Shown: positions 21,067 through 29,970 of the stretch, piece by piece
Position numbering within the stretch: position 1 is the first letter of the stretch
Layout of the letters: every line of letters starts with the position of its first letter
Origin: an uncultured Lachnospiraceae bacterium
GTDB taxonomy: Bacteria; Bacillota; Clostridia; Lachnospirales; Lachnospiraceae
DNA length: 33,460 bases
Direction of reading: 5' to 3'
Assembly (NCBI GenBank): GCA_949840465.1
Contig: CATKXE010000034.1
Coordinates: 1-33,460 of the forward strand
Notes under the pieces: model-generated
The model's database searches: none
What the model saw: only the letters and a program-made list of their open reading frames with translations
Told to the model about the DNA's origin: nothing
Translations under genes and position numbers: made by a program

Positions 21067-21984
21067 ATGACAGTGACAGAGGAAATAAGGGCATTGAAAA
21101 AAGAAAAGGACGCCGTGATCCTTGCCCATTATTATGCACCCCCGGAAATACAGGAGATTGCGGACTACATCGGAGATTCTTTCTATCTGAGCAGAACCGC
21201 CGCAGGGCTTAACAGCAAGACCATCGTATTCTGCGGGGTTTCTTTTATGGGCGAAAGCGCAAAGATACTGAATCCAGAAAAGACGGTGCTTATGCCGGAT
21301 CTTCGTGCAGACTGCCCCATGGCCCACATGGCAGATGTGGAGGCCATCCGGCGGATGCGTGAAACATATGAGGACCTGGCGGTCGTATGTTACATCAATT
21401 CCACGGCAGAATTAAAGCAGCATTCCGATGTATGCGTGACTTCGGCAAATGCAGCCCACATCGTGAAGGCGCTCCCGAACCGGAATATCTTCTTTATTCC
21501 GGATAAGAACCTGGCTCATTACGTTGCCGGGCAGGTGCCGGAAAAGCATTTTGTATTCCACGACGGCTATTGCCCGATCCATGAAAAAATGCGGCTTCAG
21601 GAACTGAAAGAAGCAAAAGCCGCACACCCGGAGGCAGAAGTCCTCTCCCATCCGGAATGCCCGCAGGCGATATTGGAGCAGTCAGATTACACAGGCAGCA
21701 CATCCGGCATCATCCATTATGCGGCAGAAAGCGACAGAGAAGAGTTTATTGTATGTACGGAGATCGGAGTCCGGTGGAAGCTGGAACAGGACAACCCCGG
21801 AAAACGGTTTTATTTTCTCAAAACCGAACCCGTATGCCAGGGCATGAAATCAAATACACTGGAAAAACTTCTTCATGTGCTGAGGACAGGAGAAAATGCC
21901 GTGGAGGTGGATCCAGGGCTCATGGACACATCGAAAAAGCCTTTGGAGCGAATGCTGGAACTTGCAAACACAGGGACTCCCTGA
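21067..21984 (+). CDS. nadA: Quinolinate synthase NadA
   Basis: NadA condenses iminoaspartate with dihydroxyacetone phosphate to give quinolinate, using an oxygen-sensitive [4Fe-4S] cluster. The 305-residue protein is full length. Conserved elements are LAHYYAPPEIQEIADYIGDS, IVFCGVSFMGESAKILNPEK, CPMAHM, VVCYINSTAELK, VTSANA, FIPDKNLAHYV, the SHPECP cysteine, TGSTSGI, and FLKTEPVCQGMKSNTLEKLL. The cysteines at FCGVS, HPECP and PVCQGMK are the expected cluster ligands. ATG 21067 follows GGAGGAAACGAAAAG. It heads the nadA-nadB-nadC-niaR operon. Confidence 0.96.
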   Translation: MTVTEEIRALKKEKDAVILAHYYAPPEIQEIADYIGDSFYLSRTAAGLNSKTIVFCGVSFMGESAKILNPEKTVLMPDLRADCPMAHMADVEAIRRMRETYEDLAVVCYINSTAELKQHSDVCVTSANAAHIVKALPNRNIFFIPDKNLAHYVAGQVPEKHFVFHDGYCPIHEKMRLQELKEAKAAHPEAEVLSHPECPQAILEQSDYTGSTSGIIHYAAESDREEFIVCTEIGVRWKLEQDNPGKRFYFLKTEPVCQGMKSNTLEKLLHVLRTGENAVEVDPGLMDTSKKPLERMLELANTGTP

Positions 21985-22018
21985 AAATCACCCGAACCAA
22001 TCAGGAGAAAACACTATC

Positions 22019-23416
22019 ATGAAAATAGAAACCGACATTGTAATCGTGGGGACAGGCGTTGCCGGGCTGTTCTGCGCCCTCAATCTCCCACGGGACAAAC
22101 AAATCTATATGATCACAAAATCCGATCTGGAGAGCAGCGATTCTTTCCTTGCCCAGGGCGGAATCTGCGTGCTGCGCGACGAACAGGACTATGACAGCTA
22201 TTTTGAGGATACCATGAAAGCCGGGCATTATGAAAACCGGAAAGAAAGTGTGGATATCATGATCCGCAGTTCCCGACAGATCATTGACAATCTGGTAGCA
22301 TATGGAGTAGAATTTGAACAGGAACATCCCCCTTCACAGGCCGCGGACCTTACGGGCGGCAGTCAGGATTCTTCCGGCGGCCACGTCTCTTCCGGCAGCG
22401 GAAACGAGGGGAAGGAATGCCGGTTTATCTATACCCGGGAAGGGGCGCACTCAAAACCCCGTATTTTATACCATGAAGATATTACCGGAAAAGAGATTAC
22501 AGGCAAGCTCCTTGCCCAGGTGAAAAAACTGGATAATGTGACATTGTGCGAATATACGTCCATGACAGATCTTCTTGTAGAAAAGGGGGTATGCACGGGG
22601 ATTCTGGCAAAACATTTACGGCCTGAGGGGAGGATATCTGACGGAACTTTTTCAGAAGGCAGAACTACAGAGGAAAACCCTATAGAGGACAAATCCACAG
22701 CTGGGAATCCCGTGGGCGGCAAATCCACGGATGAAACTCTGACAGACGGCCGTTCTGCGGATGCACAGCCCTTTAAGATCCTGGCCCGGTACACCCTATT
22801 AGCCACCGGAGGGATCGGCGGGCTATATGAGCATTCCACAAATTATCCGCATCTGACCGGAGACGCACTGGAGATTTCAAAAAAACACGGCGTCCGCCTG
22901 CAGGACATGGATCATGTACAGTTCCACCCCACCACCCTCTATTCCCCAAAACCGGGAAGGCGGTTTTTGATCTCCGAATCCGTGCGCGGGGAAGGCGCCG
23001 TCCTATATAATAAAAAGATGGAACGCTTTGTAAATGAACTTCTTCCACGGGACGTGGTAGCCGCGGCCATCCAAGAACAGATGGAAAAGGATGGGACGGA
23101 CTTTGTATGGCTGTCCATGGCTCCCATCGACAAAGAAACCATCCTCCGGCATTTCCCGAATATTTACCGGCACTGTCTGGAAGAAGGATACGACGTGACA
23201 AAGGAATGCATTCCCGTAGTTCCGGCACAGCATTATTTCATGGGCGGCATCTGGGTCGATTCTGACAGCCAGACCTCCATGCCGCATCTGTTTGCCGCGG
23301 GGGAGACCAGCTGCAACGGAGTACACGGAGCCAACCGCCTTGCCAGCAATTCCCTGCTGGAAAGCCTGGTATTTGCAAAACGGGCGGCATTGAAGATGGC
23401 CGAAAGCTGCCCCTGA
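22019..23416 (+). CDS. nadB: L-aspartate oxidase NadB, with two low-complexity insertions
   Basis: NadB oxidises L-aspartate to iminoaspartate for NadA, probably using fumarate in this anaerobe. The N-terminal FAD site is IVIVGTGVAGLFCALNLP; later marks are DSFLAQGGICV, LLATGGIGGLYEHSTNYPHL, MDHVQFHPTTLY, LISESVRGEGAVLYN, HYFMGGIWVDSDSQTSMPHL, and FAAGETSCNGVHGANRLASN. At 465 residues it is longer than the usual clostridial form, owing to Gly/Ser-rich sequence near residues 107-132 and a Ser/Thr/Glu/Gly-rich quasi-repeat near 203-248. The C-terminal helical domain of E. coli NadB is missing, as in other short NadBs. ATG 22019 follows AGGAG; the frame is open further upstream, overlapping nadA, but lacks NadB features. 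Confidence 0.95.
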   Translation: MKIETDIVIVGTGVAGLFCALNLPRDKQIYMITKSDLESSDSFLAQGGICVLRDEQDYDSYFEDTMKAGHYENRKESVDIMIRSSRQIIDNLVAYGVEFEQEHPPSQAADLTGGSQDSSGGHVSSGSGNEGKECRFIYTREGAHSKPRILYHEDITGKEITGKLLAQVKKLDNVTLCEYTSMTDLLVEKGVCTGILAKHLRPEGRISDGTFSEGRTTEENPIEDKSTAGNPVGGKSTDETLTDGRSADAQPFKILARYTLLATGGIGGLYEHSTNYPHLTGDALEISKKHGVRLQDMDHVQFHPTTLYSPKPGRRFLISESVRGEGAVLYNKKMERFVNELLPRDVVAAAIQEQMEKDGTDFVWLSMAPIDKETILRHFPNIYRHCLEEGYDVTKECIPVVPAQHYFMGGIWVDSDSQTSMPHLFAAGETSCNGVHGANRLASNSLLESLVFAKRAALKMAESCP

Positions 23417-23439
23417 TCGGACGAAGCCTGCCCGCCTGC

Positions 23440-23471
23440 AAGGGCATGCAATACGGGACGCCCTTTGGGTA
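23440..23471. repeat. Dispersed hairpin repeat, copy 2 (nadB-nadC gap)
   Basis: This is the same 32-nt unit as 437-468 (29 of 32 identical): AAGGGCATGCAATAC, then GGGACGCCCTTTGGGTA. The stem is AAGGGC/GCCCTT. It sits in the 127-bp gap of the otherwise compact nad operon and may affect mRNA processing there. Confidence 0.65.
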
Positions 23472-23543
23472 TCATAAATGATAAATTAAGTTTCCTAATT
23501 AGAACCTATTTCATAGAAAAGAGCATTGATAAAGGAGAACAGG

Positions 23544-24395
23544 ATGAATAAGATCACAGAAAAATTACAGATGGATCATTTAATACAGGAAGCCCTGCGG
23601 GAAGATATTTCCAGCGAGGACGTAACCACCAACTCGGTCATGAAGGAGGCCGTAACAGGAGAAGTGGAACTGATCTGCAAGCAGGACGGGATCATCGCGG
23701 GGCTTCATGTATTCCAACGGGTTTTTGAATTATTGGATGAAGGCACGAAAGCACAATTTTTCTGCGAAGACGGGGATGCGGTAAAATCCGGACAGCTGCT
23801 GGGCAAAGTAACCGGCGACATCCGCGTCCTGCTTTCCGGCGAACGCGTGGCGCTGAATTACCTGCAGCGGATGAGTGGGATCGCCACTTATACCCGCTCA
23901 GTCGCAGATCTTCTTACGGGCAGCAGGACAAAGCTTCTGGACACAAGGAAAACCACCCCCAACATGCGGATCTTTGAAAAATATTCCGTCCGCATAGGGG
24001 GCGGCTATAACCACCGCTATAACCTGTCCGACGGAGTCCTTCTGAAGGACAACCATATCGGGGCGGCGGGAAGCGTGGCAAAAGCGGTGCAGATGGCAAA
24101 AGAATACGCACCGTTTGTCAGGAAGATCGAAGTGGAAGTGGAAAATCTGGAGATGGTCCAAGAGGCAGTGGACGCAGGAGCCGACATCATCATGCTGGAC
24201 AATATGTCCGCCGGGGAAATGAAGGAAGCCATCCGCATCATCGACGGACGTGCCGAAACCGAATGCTCCGGAAACGTGACGAAGGAAAATATCAACCGGC
24301 TCGCTTCCCTGGGAGTCGATTATATTTCCAGCGGAGCCCTGACACATTCCGCGCCGATACTTGACATTTCCATGAAAAACCTGCATGCTGTATAA
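23544..24395 (+). CDS. nadC: Nicotinate-nucleotide pyrophosphorylase (carboxylating) NadC
   Basis: NadC converts quinolinate and PRPP into nicotinate mononucleotide and CO2, the entry into NAD. At 283 residues it is full length. Key sequence: LREDISSEDVTTNSV, LSGERVALNYLQRMSGIATY, TKLLDTRKTTPNMRIFEKYS, VRIGGGYNHRYNLSDGVLLK, DNHIGAAGS, KIEVEVENLEMVQEAVDAGA, DIIMLDNMS and VDYISSGALTHSAPILDISM, which together form the phosphate- and quinolinate-binding sites. ATG 23544 follows AAAGGAGAACAGG. Third gene of the nad operon. Confidence 0.97.
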   Translation: MNKITEKLQMDHLIQEALREDISSEDVTTNSVMKEAVTGEVELICKQDGIIAGLHVFQRVFELLDEGTKAQFFCEDGDAVKSGQLLGKVTGDIRVLLSGERVALNYLQRMSGIATYTRSVADLLTGSRTKLLDTRKTTPNMRIFEKYSVRIGGGYNHRYNLSDGVLLKDNHIGAAGSVAKAVQMAKEYAPFVRKIEVEVENLEMVQEAVDAGADIIMLDNMSAGEMKEAIRIIDGRAETECSGNVTKENINRLASLGVDYISSGALTHSAPILDISMKNLHAV

Positions 24396-24463
24396 AGAGG
24401 TAAAATGTGGACGGCAGGACATTTGCCGCGCAAATCAGTTCTAAAAAGAAAGGAAAATAAGAT

Positions 24464-24976
24464 ATGATGACTGGAACACAGCGGAGAGATAAGATCCTGG
24501 AGCAGATCCGGTGCAGCGATACCCCGGTCTCCGGCGGAGCGCTTGCGAGATCCTGCGCCGTCAGCCGGCAGGTGATCGTGCAGGATATTGCGTTGATCCG
24601 TGCCGCCGGGTACGATATCCTGTCCACCCACCGCGGGTATCTCCTGAATGCTCCCCATACTGTCAACCGGACATTCAAGGTACGGCATACGGACGAACGG
24701 ATGGATGAAGAGCTGTGTTCCATCGTCGATCTGGGCGGCCATGTGGTCAACGTAATGGTCAACCACCGGGTCTATGGAAAGATGACCGCCAGGCTCAGCA
24801 TCCGTTCCAGAAGACATGTGGCGGAGTTTCTGCGGGATATCCAAAACGGCAAATCAAGCCCCCTGAAAAATATCACCTCGGATTACCATTATCATACCGT
24901 GGAGGCGGACAGTGAAAAAACGCTGGACATGATCGAGGATATGCTCCGGGAAAAGGGATTTCTGGTAGAAGGATGA
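24464..24976 (+). CDS. niaR: Niacin-responsive repressor NiaR (HTH + 3H domain)
   Basis: NiaR represses NAD synthesis and niacin uptake genes when nicotinic acid is plentiful. The 170-residue protein has an N-terminal winged HTH (RRDKILEQIRCSDTPVSGGA, LARSCAVSRQVIVQDIALIR, AAGYDILSTHRGYLL) and a C-terminal 3H domain with its characteristic histidines in DLGGHVVNVMVNHRVYGKMT, RRHVAEFLRDIQ and YHYHTVEADS. ATG 24464 follows GAAAGGAAAATAAG. It is the last gene of the nad operon, giving autoregulation together with nadABC, a common arrangement in Firmicutes. Confidence 0.93.
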   Translation: MMTGTQRRDKILEQIRCSDTPVSGGALARSCAVSRQVIVQDIALIRAAGYDILSTHRGYLLNAPHTVNRTFKVRHTDERMDEELCSIVDLGGHVVNVMVNHRVYGKMTARLSIRSRRHVAEFLRDIQNGKSSPLKNITSDYHYHTVEADSEKTLDMIEDMLREKGFLVEG

Positions 24977-24996
24977 ACCCATCCCCGCCATTCCTG

Positions 24997-26316
24997 TTAC
25001 CGCTGCTGTTCTTTTTTTGAAGGAACCACAAAAATGAACAGCAAAGAACTGATAAGCAGCATATAGGGATAAAGCAGGTTCGGGATAATCTCAAAAGCCG
25101 AAACCCCGGATCCCAGCTCCGCCGCCGCAGAGATGGCTACCAGCATCTGCGCGCCGTAGGGGATCACGCCCTGAAAAATACAGGAAAATGTATCCAGGAT
25201 GGAGGCCGTCTTCCGGGGGGAAATCTCGTACTCCTCCGCCATCTCCTTTGCAATCGGATTCGCCATGACAATGGCCACCGTATTGTTTGCCGTCGCAATA
25301 TCCATGGCTCCTACCAGCAGGCCGATTCCTAACTGTCCGCCCTTTTTCCCCTTAAAAATCTGCTTGATAAATGCCAGCAATGCCGTAAATCCGCCGTACT
25401 CATGGATCAGGGCGCAGATAGCGGACACCAGAACCGCCACCATGGCCGTCTCGAACATACCCGACGCGCCGGACCCCATATTTCCCAACAGCTCCGTTGC
25501 CTGCGTCGCCCCGGTCACCAGCATGATGAAGGAACCGGACACAATGCCGATGAGCAGGACTACAAACACATTGATCCCGACGATTCCGCCGATCAGTACA
25601 AGGACATACGGGATGATCTGGATCAGGTTATAATCCTGCATGATCCCATCCCCCACTTCCGCACGGAACGTCTTTAAGAAAAAGATAACCAGTGTCACAA
25701 GCGCGGCCGGAAGGGCAATCCCGAAATTCTGGCGGAATTTATCCTTCATCTGGCATCCCTGTCCGTTACATGCAGCAATCGTGGTGTCGGAGATAAACGA
25801 GAGGTTGTCCCCGAACATGGCGCCGCTCATGACCGCCCCGATGCAGATGGCTGTCCCGAATCCGGAACCGTTTGCCACGGATACTGCAATGGGCGTGATC
25901 AGCGTGATGGTCCCCACAGAGGTTCCCATTGCCAGCGACACGAAGCAGCTCACCACAAACAGCACCAGTACGGAGAACCGCGCCGGGATGATCGAAAGCA
26001 GGAAATACGCCACGCTCTCCGCACTGCTGCGGCCTACCACGCCCACAAAAATGCCGGCAGTCAAAAAGATCAGGATCATGGTCATGATGTTTTTGTCTCC
26101 CACGCCTTTTGCCATGACCTCCAGTTTGTCGTCAAATTTCAGCCCCGGGTTCTGGATACACGCAACCAGAAGAGCGGCAAGGAACGACACCACAATCGGG
26201 ATGTTATAGAACCCCATGGGAATTTTTAAAATATACTCAAATAAAATCCCCAGCCCCAGATATAGAACCAAAAATACGCCGATCGGCAGCAATGCCTTGC
26301 CATTTCCTTTTTTCAT
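24997..26316 (-). CDS. NhaC-family Na+/H+ antiporter
   Basis: This secondary transporter has 439 residues and 10-12 transmembrane helices. Family marks include GVVGRSSAESVAYFLLSIIP, the SLAMGTSVGTITLITPIAVS segment, GAVMSGAMFGDNLSFISDTT, and AMDIATANNTVAIVMANPIA. Related proteins swap Na+ for H+ or a carboxylate pair (MleN), so the true substrate is open. I use ATG 26316, with GGAGG 7 nt upstream, rather than the ATG two codons earlier that abuts the RBS. It faces the nad operon tail to tail with a 20-bp gap and lacks an obvious terminator between them. Confidence 0.88.
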   Translation of the reverse strand: MKKGNGKALLPIGVFLVLYLGLGILFEYILKIPMGFYNIPIVVSFLAALLVACIQNPGLKFDDKLEVMAKGVGDKNIMTMILIFLTAGIFVGVVGRSSAESVAYFLLSIIPARFSVLVLFVVSCFVSLAMGTSVGTITLITPIAVSVANGSGFGTAICIGAVMSGAMFGDNLSFISDTTIAACNGQGCQMKDKFRQNFGIALPAALVTLVIFFLKTFRAEVGDGIMQDYNLIQIIPYVLVLIGGIVGINVFVVLLIGIVSGSFIMLVTGATQATELLGNMGSGASGMFETAMVAVLVSAICALIHEYGGFTALLAFIKQIFKGKKGGQLGIGLLVGAMDIATANNTVAIVMANPIAKEMAEEYEISPRKTASILDTFSCIFQGVIPYGAQMLVAISAAAELGSGVSAFEIIPNLLYPYMLLISSLLFIFVVPSKKEQQR

Positions 26317-26345
26317 AATCATTCCTCCAAATTTTTTATTTTGTG

Positions 26346-26690
26346 TCAGACCACTTCTATCTCCCTGATCTGATGTTCATCCCCCTGTACCAGATAGGTC
26401 CGTTTGCTGCCGCAGTAAGGGCAGGTTTTCCCATGCGCTGTGGTACTGTAAGTTTCCCTGCATTCTTCACAAAAGGTGATCGCAGGGATTGTCTCGACTG
26501 ACAGCTCACATCCGTCCATCATCTCGCTCTTTGAGCATTTCCAGTTCCAGCAGTCCTCCAGATAAGAGGGGATGATCGTTGAAACCTCTCCTATTTGGAG
26601 AACCACCTTTCCGACTTTCGACGCACGATTTTCCACAGCAATCTCCTCTACTGTTTTAACAATATGAAAAACAATGCCTAATTCATGCAT
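26346..26690 (-). CDS. hypA: HypA-type nickel metallochaperone
   Basis: HypA/HybF delivers nickel to [NiFe]-hydrogenase or urease maturation. The 114-residue protein has the Ni-binding N-terminus MHELG, the helical core, and a zinc domain with two CxxC pairs (FCEECRETYS and TCPYCGSK). The protein is full length and all ligands are kept. No hypB-F or hydrogenase gene is in the window. It lies 47 bp downstream of the large iron-sulfur flavoprotein gene in the same direction, so the two are probably one transcript. In this setting HypA may serve another Ni or zinc enzyme, or a hydrogenase encoded elsewhere. Confidence 0.9.
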   Translation of the reverse strand: MHELGIVFHIVKTVEEIAVENRASKVGKVVLQIGEVSTIIPSYLEDCWNWKCSKSEMMDGCELSVETIPAITFCEECRETYSTTAHGKTCPYCGSKRTYLVQGDEHQIREIEVV

Positions 26691-26737
26691 TCTCTGTACC
26701 CCATGATTCCTTCAGGACTATATGTCCGCCGTACCCG

Positions 26738-29617
26738 CTATTTTCTGTTTCCTGCATATTTGCTGCCTGTTTTGTGCCGCTTTACATGCTTGCCTGCTCT
26801 TTTCACTTCCGGCTTCTTTGCAAATACCGACTGAAATGCCTTTCCTGCCGCATATGCTCCGATCTCTTTGAACTTATCCTCAGACTTACACATCTTCGAA
26901 CACTCCGGATGATCCCGATGCAGCCTGATCGCGTCAAATTCACACTTTGTGGTACAGATCCCACAGCCGATACACTGATTCTCATCCACCACGGAAGCCC
27001 CGCAGCTTAAGCATCTGCCTGCTTCCAGATGAACCTGCTCTTCTGTCAGCATTTTATGCGCATCCCTGAAGGAGTGCTTATAATCCAGCGTCTCATCCAT
27101 TCCCGCTTCCTGGCGTCCAATAGTATCATATCCTTCCAGCCTGATGTTTTCCTTGTTCAGTTCATGGAAATCACGCCGATTGCGCCCAATCGTCATGCTG
27201 GCTCCCGGATGTACAAAACGGTGCAGTGATACCGCGGCATTTTTCCCTGCTTCAATGGCGTCGATTACAAAATTCGGTCCCGTATACACATCTCCGCCCA
27301 CGAAGATATCCGGCTGTGCCGTCTGGTAAGTCAACGCGTCTGCCACCGGATAATTTCCTCTGTGGAACTTCACCTTGCTTCCATCCAGAAGGCTTCCCCA
27401 CTCGATTCCCTGTCCGATCGCAAAAATGATGCGCTCACATTCCACTGTCTTCAGTTCCTCTTCATCATATTCCGGCGCAAATTTTCCATTTTCGTCAAAT
27501 ACGGAGACACATTTCCGGAATATCACCGCCTGTACTCCGCCTTCCTGATTTTTTACGATTTCTTTCGGTCCCCATCCATTCTGAATGGAAATCTCTTCTT
27601 CCAGTGTTTCCCGGATCTCATCCGCGGAGGCAGGCATGGTATCCCTGGATTCCAGACAGAACATCGCCACATCCTCGCCGCCGAAACGGGAAGCCGTCCT
27701 TGCACAGTCAACGGCCACATTGCCGCCGCCTACAACAACCACCTTCCCTTTCATCTTCTGTTCCTCATTTTCCACCGCGTCATGCAGGAAATCCACTGCA
27801 ATGTCAATCCCTTTCGCATCACTGCCCGGAATCGGCGGAATCTTACCGCCCTGGCATCCAATGGCAATATAGAATGCCTGATACCCTTCTGCGCGGAGCT
27901 CATCCAGTGTAACATCCTTTCCCACCTCTATGCCGCAGCGGATGTCCACACCCAGTTCACGGAGCACGTCGATCTCCGCCTCAATGACATCCTTTTCCAG
28001 CTTGTAGGATGGGATGCCGTAGGCCATCATTCCACCCGGACGCGCATGCTTTTCAAATACGGTCGGCTTATAGCCTTTTTCCGCCAGATAATATGCACAG
28101 GAAAGCCCTGCCGGGCCCGCCCCGATAATGGCGATTCTTTGCTCCCAATGGTGGTGGCGGTTGGACGCGATCACCACCGGAGGAATATATCGGGTCTCCT
28201 GACGCAGATCCTGCTCCGCAATAAATTTTTTAATCTCATCAATCGCCACCGCCTGGTCTACCGTCCCCCGGGTGCATGCAGTCTCGCAGCGTTTGTTGCA
28301 GACACGCCCGCAGATTGCCGGGAACGGATTATCCTTTTTGATCAATGCCAGCGCTTCCCGGTATTTCCCCTCTTTTGCCTTACGGATATATCCCTGTACC
28401 GCGATATGCGCCGGACAGGCTGCCTTACAGGGCGCCGTGCCGGTATCGTAGCAGTTGATCCGGTTGTTGTCCCGGTAATCCTCGTCGTATTTCTCTTTAC
28501 CCCACATCAGTCCGTCCGGCAGTTCATGCTTCGGGTACTTCACTTCTGTGCCATCTTTCCCGCGCAGCTTCTGCCCAAGCTTTACCGCTCCTGCCGGGCA
28601 GTATTCCACACATTTTCCGCAGGCGACACATTTTTCCTTCTCAACCTTCGCGGTATAAGCGCTGCGGCTCATGTTCGGCGTATTAAAAAGCTGGGAAGTC
28701 CTCAGCGCATTACAGATATTCACATTACAGTTGCAGATTCCGAAAATCTTATTTTCTCCGTCAATATTCGTGATCTGATGGACAAAACCATTGTCCTCGG
28801 CTTTCCGAAAAATCTCCATGGCCTCTTCGTATGTAATATCATGGCCTTTTCCTGTCTCCCGGCAGTAATCCGCGAAATCGCCGACGCCGATACACCAGTT
28901 CATCTCATCATCCCCACAGCCTTCCCCAAGCACCTGGCGGCTGATACGGCAGGAACACTGGCCCACTCCGATATGCCCCTCATACTTTTTCAGCCAGTAT
29001 GAGATATGCTCCAGGTCAATGGTCCCGTTTTCCATGGAAATAGCCTTTTCCACCGGGATCACATGCATCCCGATCCCTGCCCCTCCCGGCGGGACCATAT
29101 GGGTGATCCCATCCAGCGGGATAAATGTCATACGTTCAAAAAAGCTTGCCAGTGCCGGATGATCCCTTAGACGCTTATTTCCCTCCGGTCCCTCTTCCAT
29201 ATTAAAAAGTTCTGCCGAACCGGGCACGAACATGGGCAGGCAGTATCTCCTGTCTGCAGGTCCGGGGATTGCGCCGTCATGGTCATAGTTATTTCCATAG
29301 TCATACTCCAGAAGGCCGATATAGCTCATCTCATCCAAAACCTTTTGAAAATGCTCTTTCTCATGCTCCTGGACTTCATTCATTTTCCAGAGTTCCTCAA
29401 TCCTGTAATGATGGCGCACCTTCATCTTCAGCGCAATATCCGCCATCTCCTCTGTCACGATCTCAGCAAGCCCCCAGTACTCCGGATCTCTTACCGTAAC
29501 ACCTTTCAGCTTATGTGCCGCTACATCCGTAATCTTTTTTCCAAGTTTCAGAATCTTCTCGCTGGGCTTTTTGTCTCCCATATGCGGCGGGATGACCGCT
29601 TTACTCATTTTCGGCAT
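26738..29617 (-). CDS. Large iron-sulfur FAD/NAD(P) oxidoreductase (NfnB/GltD-like core with Cys-rich N-terminus)
   Basis: The protein has 959 residues. The N-terminal 310 residues carry a helical segment and Cys clusters (GQCSCRISRQVLGEGCG at 219-235; WCIGVGDF; FGICNCNVNICNAL at 292-305). A ferredoxin motif CVACGKCVEYCPAGAV (330-345) follows. Residues 388-470 resemble the GltD/NfnB N-terminal Fe-S domain (CKAACP, CGRVCNKRCETAC). Then come the FAD site IAIIGAGPAGLSCAYYLAEK (495-514) and the NAD(P) site VVVVGGGNVAVDCARTAS, and DIFVGGDVYTGPN. A last ferredoxin, CLSCGASV and CIGCGICTTKCEFDAI, is near 900. The tail is very basic. I start it at ATG 29617, after AAAGGAGAGCAGGAT. It probably moves electrons between NAD(P)H and ferredoxin. 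A FadR-type regulator is divergent. Confidence 0.85.
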   Translation of the reverse strand: MPKMSKAVIPPHMGDKKPSEKILKLGKKITDVAAHKLKGVTVRDPEYWGLAEIVTEEMADIALKMKVRHHYRIEELWKMNEVQEHEKEHFQKVLDEMSYIGLLEYDYGNNYDHDGAIPGPADRRYCLPMFVPGSAELFNMEEGPEGNKRLRDHPALASFFERMTFIPLDGITHMVPPGGAGIGMHVIPVEKAISMENGTIDLEHISYWLKKYEGHIGVGQCSCRISRQVLGEGCGDDEMNWCIGVGDFADYCRETGKGHDITYEEAMEIFRKAEDNGFVHQITNIDGENKIFGICNCNVNICNALRTSQLFNTPNMSRSAYTAKVEKEKCVACGKCVEYCPAGAVKLGQKLRGKDGTEVKYPKHELPDGLMWGKEKYDEDYRDNNRINCYDTGTAPCKAACPAHIAVQGYIRKAKEGKYREALALIKKDNPFPAICGRVCNKRCETACTRGTVDQAVAIDEIKKFIAEQDLRQETRYIPPVVIASNRHHHWEQRIAIIGAGPAGLSCAYYLAEKGYKPTVFEKHARPGGMMAYGIPSYKLEKDVIEAEIDVLRELGVDIRCGIEVGKDVTLDELRAEGYQAFYIAIGCQGGKIPPIPGSDAKGIDIAVDFLHDAVENEEQKMKGKVVVVGGGNVAVDCARTASRFGGEDVAMFCLESRDTMPASADEIRETLEEEISIQNGWGPKEIVKNQEGGVQAVIFRKCVSVFDENGKFAPEYDEEELKTVECERIIFAIGQGIEWGSLLDGSKVKFHRGNYPVADALTYQTAQPDIFVGGDVYTGPNFVIDAIEAGKNAAVSLHRFVHPGASMTIGRNRRDFHELNKENIRLEGYDTIGRQEAGMDETLDYKHSFRDAHKMLTEEQVHLEAGRCLSCGASVVDENQCIGCGICTTKCEFDAIRLHRDHPECSKMCKSEDKFKEIGAYAAGKAFQSVFAKKPEVKRAGKHVKRHKTGSKYAGNRK

Positions 29618-29794
29618 ATCCTGCTCTCCTTTCTTTTGTCCCAAAACGCAGTTTCGTTTTTTCCCGCAAAGCAACGAGCCAAATGGGCATGTTTTTGTAT
29701 GTCCATTTGACTCCTCTCCTGTATTTGTTATTCCCAAAATCTGGTTCCTTCCGTCCTTCCACATCGTCGCAATCCTGCTTTAGGCTGCATCCCC

Positions 29795-29828
29795 GATATA
29801 ACCCACGACAATGATCGTGGGTTATATC
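29795..29828. repeat. 14-bp inverted repeat upstream of the flavoprotein gene
   Basis: GATATAACCCACGA (29795-29808) and TCGTGGGTTATATC (29815-29828) are perfect arms with a 6-nt loop. It lies about 180 bp upstream of the flavoprotein start. It could be a leader hairpin in that transcript or an operator. There is no T-run on either side. Confidence 0.6.
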
Positions 29829-29922
29829 AGGCATAAAATCTCCTATTATCTATTTTCTAACACACTTTCTTTATTGTAAATTGACAAAATTCCCAAATTT
29901 TAAATTAAATTTTTTATGGTCG

Positions 29923-29933
29923 TGGTCAGACCA
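29923..29933. promoter_or_regulatory. FadR/GntR-type operator
   Basis: TGGTCAGACCA fits the TnGTnnnACnA core of FadR-subfamily GntR regulators exactly and is embedded in a longer dyad (TATGGTC...GACCATA on the minus strand). It sits 9 bp upstream of the promoter of the GntR gene and between it and the divergent flavoprotein gene. Confidence 0.75.
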
Positions 29934-29941
29934 TATTTTTA

Positions 29942-29970
29942 TTGACATTTTGGGATGGCTCTGATAGGGT
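29942..29970 (+). promoter_or_regulatory. Probable promoter of the GntR regulator
   Basis: TTGACA (29942-29947), 17-nt spacer and a poor -10 TAGGGT (29965-29970). A short hairpin CATCCCC/GGGGATG (29991-30010) lies in the leader just before the RBS. Confidence 0.5.

Noticed and set aside
21896..22018. Upstream extension of NadB overlapping nadA
   Set aside because: The FAD-binding motif begins 8 residues after the ATG at 22019, as in other NadB proteins, and this ATG has an AGGAG site. The extension is nadA sequence in another frame.
24396..24463. Short dyad ATTTGC/GCAAAT before niaR
   Set aside because: Only 6-bp arms and no promoter nearby; it can occur by chance.
27362..29002. A 546-codon open frame on the plus strand
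   Set aside because: It lies entirely antisense to the well-supported flavoprotein gene, has no RBS and no domain signature. It is a by-product of the opposite strand's codon use.
29618..29764. 49-codon N-terminal extension of the flavoprotein
   Set aside because: The extension lacks an RBS and has atypical composition; ATG 29617 has AAAGGAG at the right distance.
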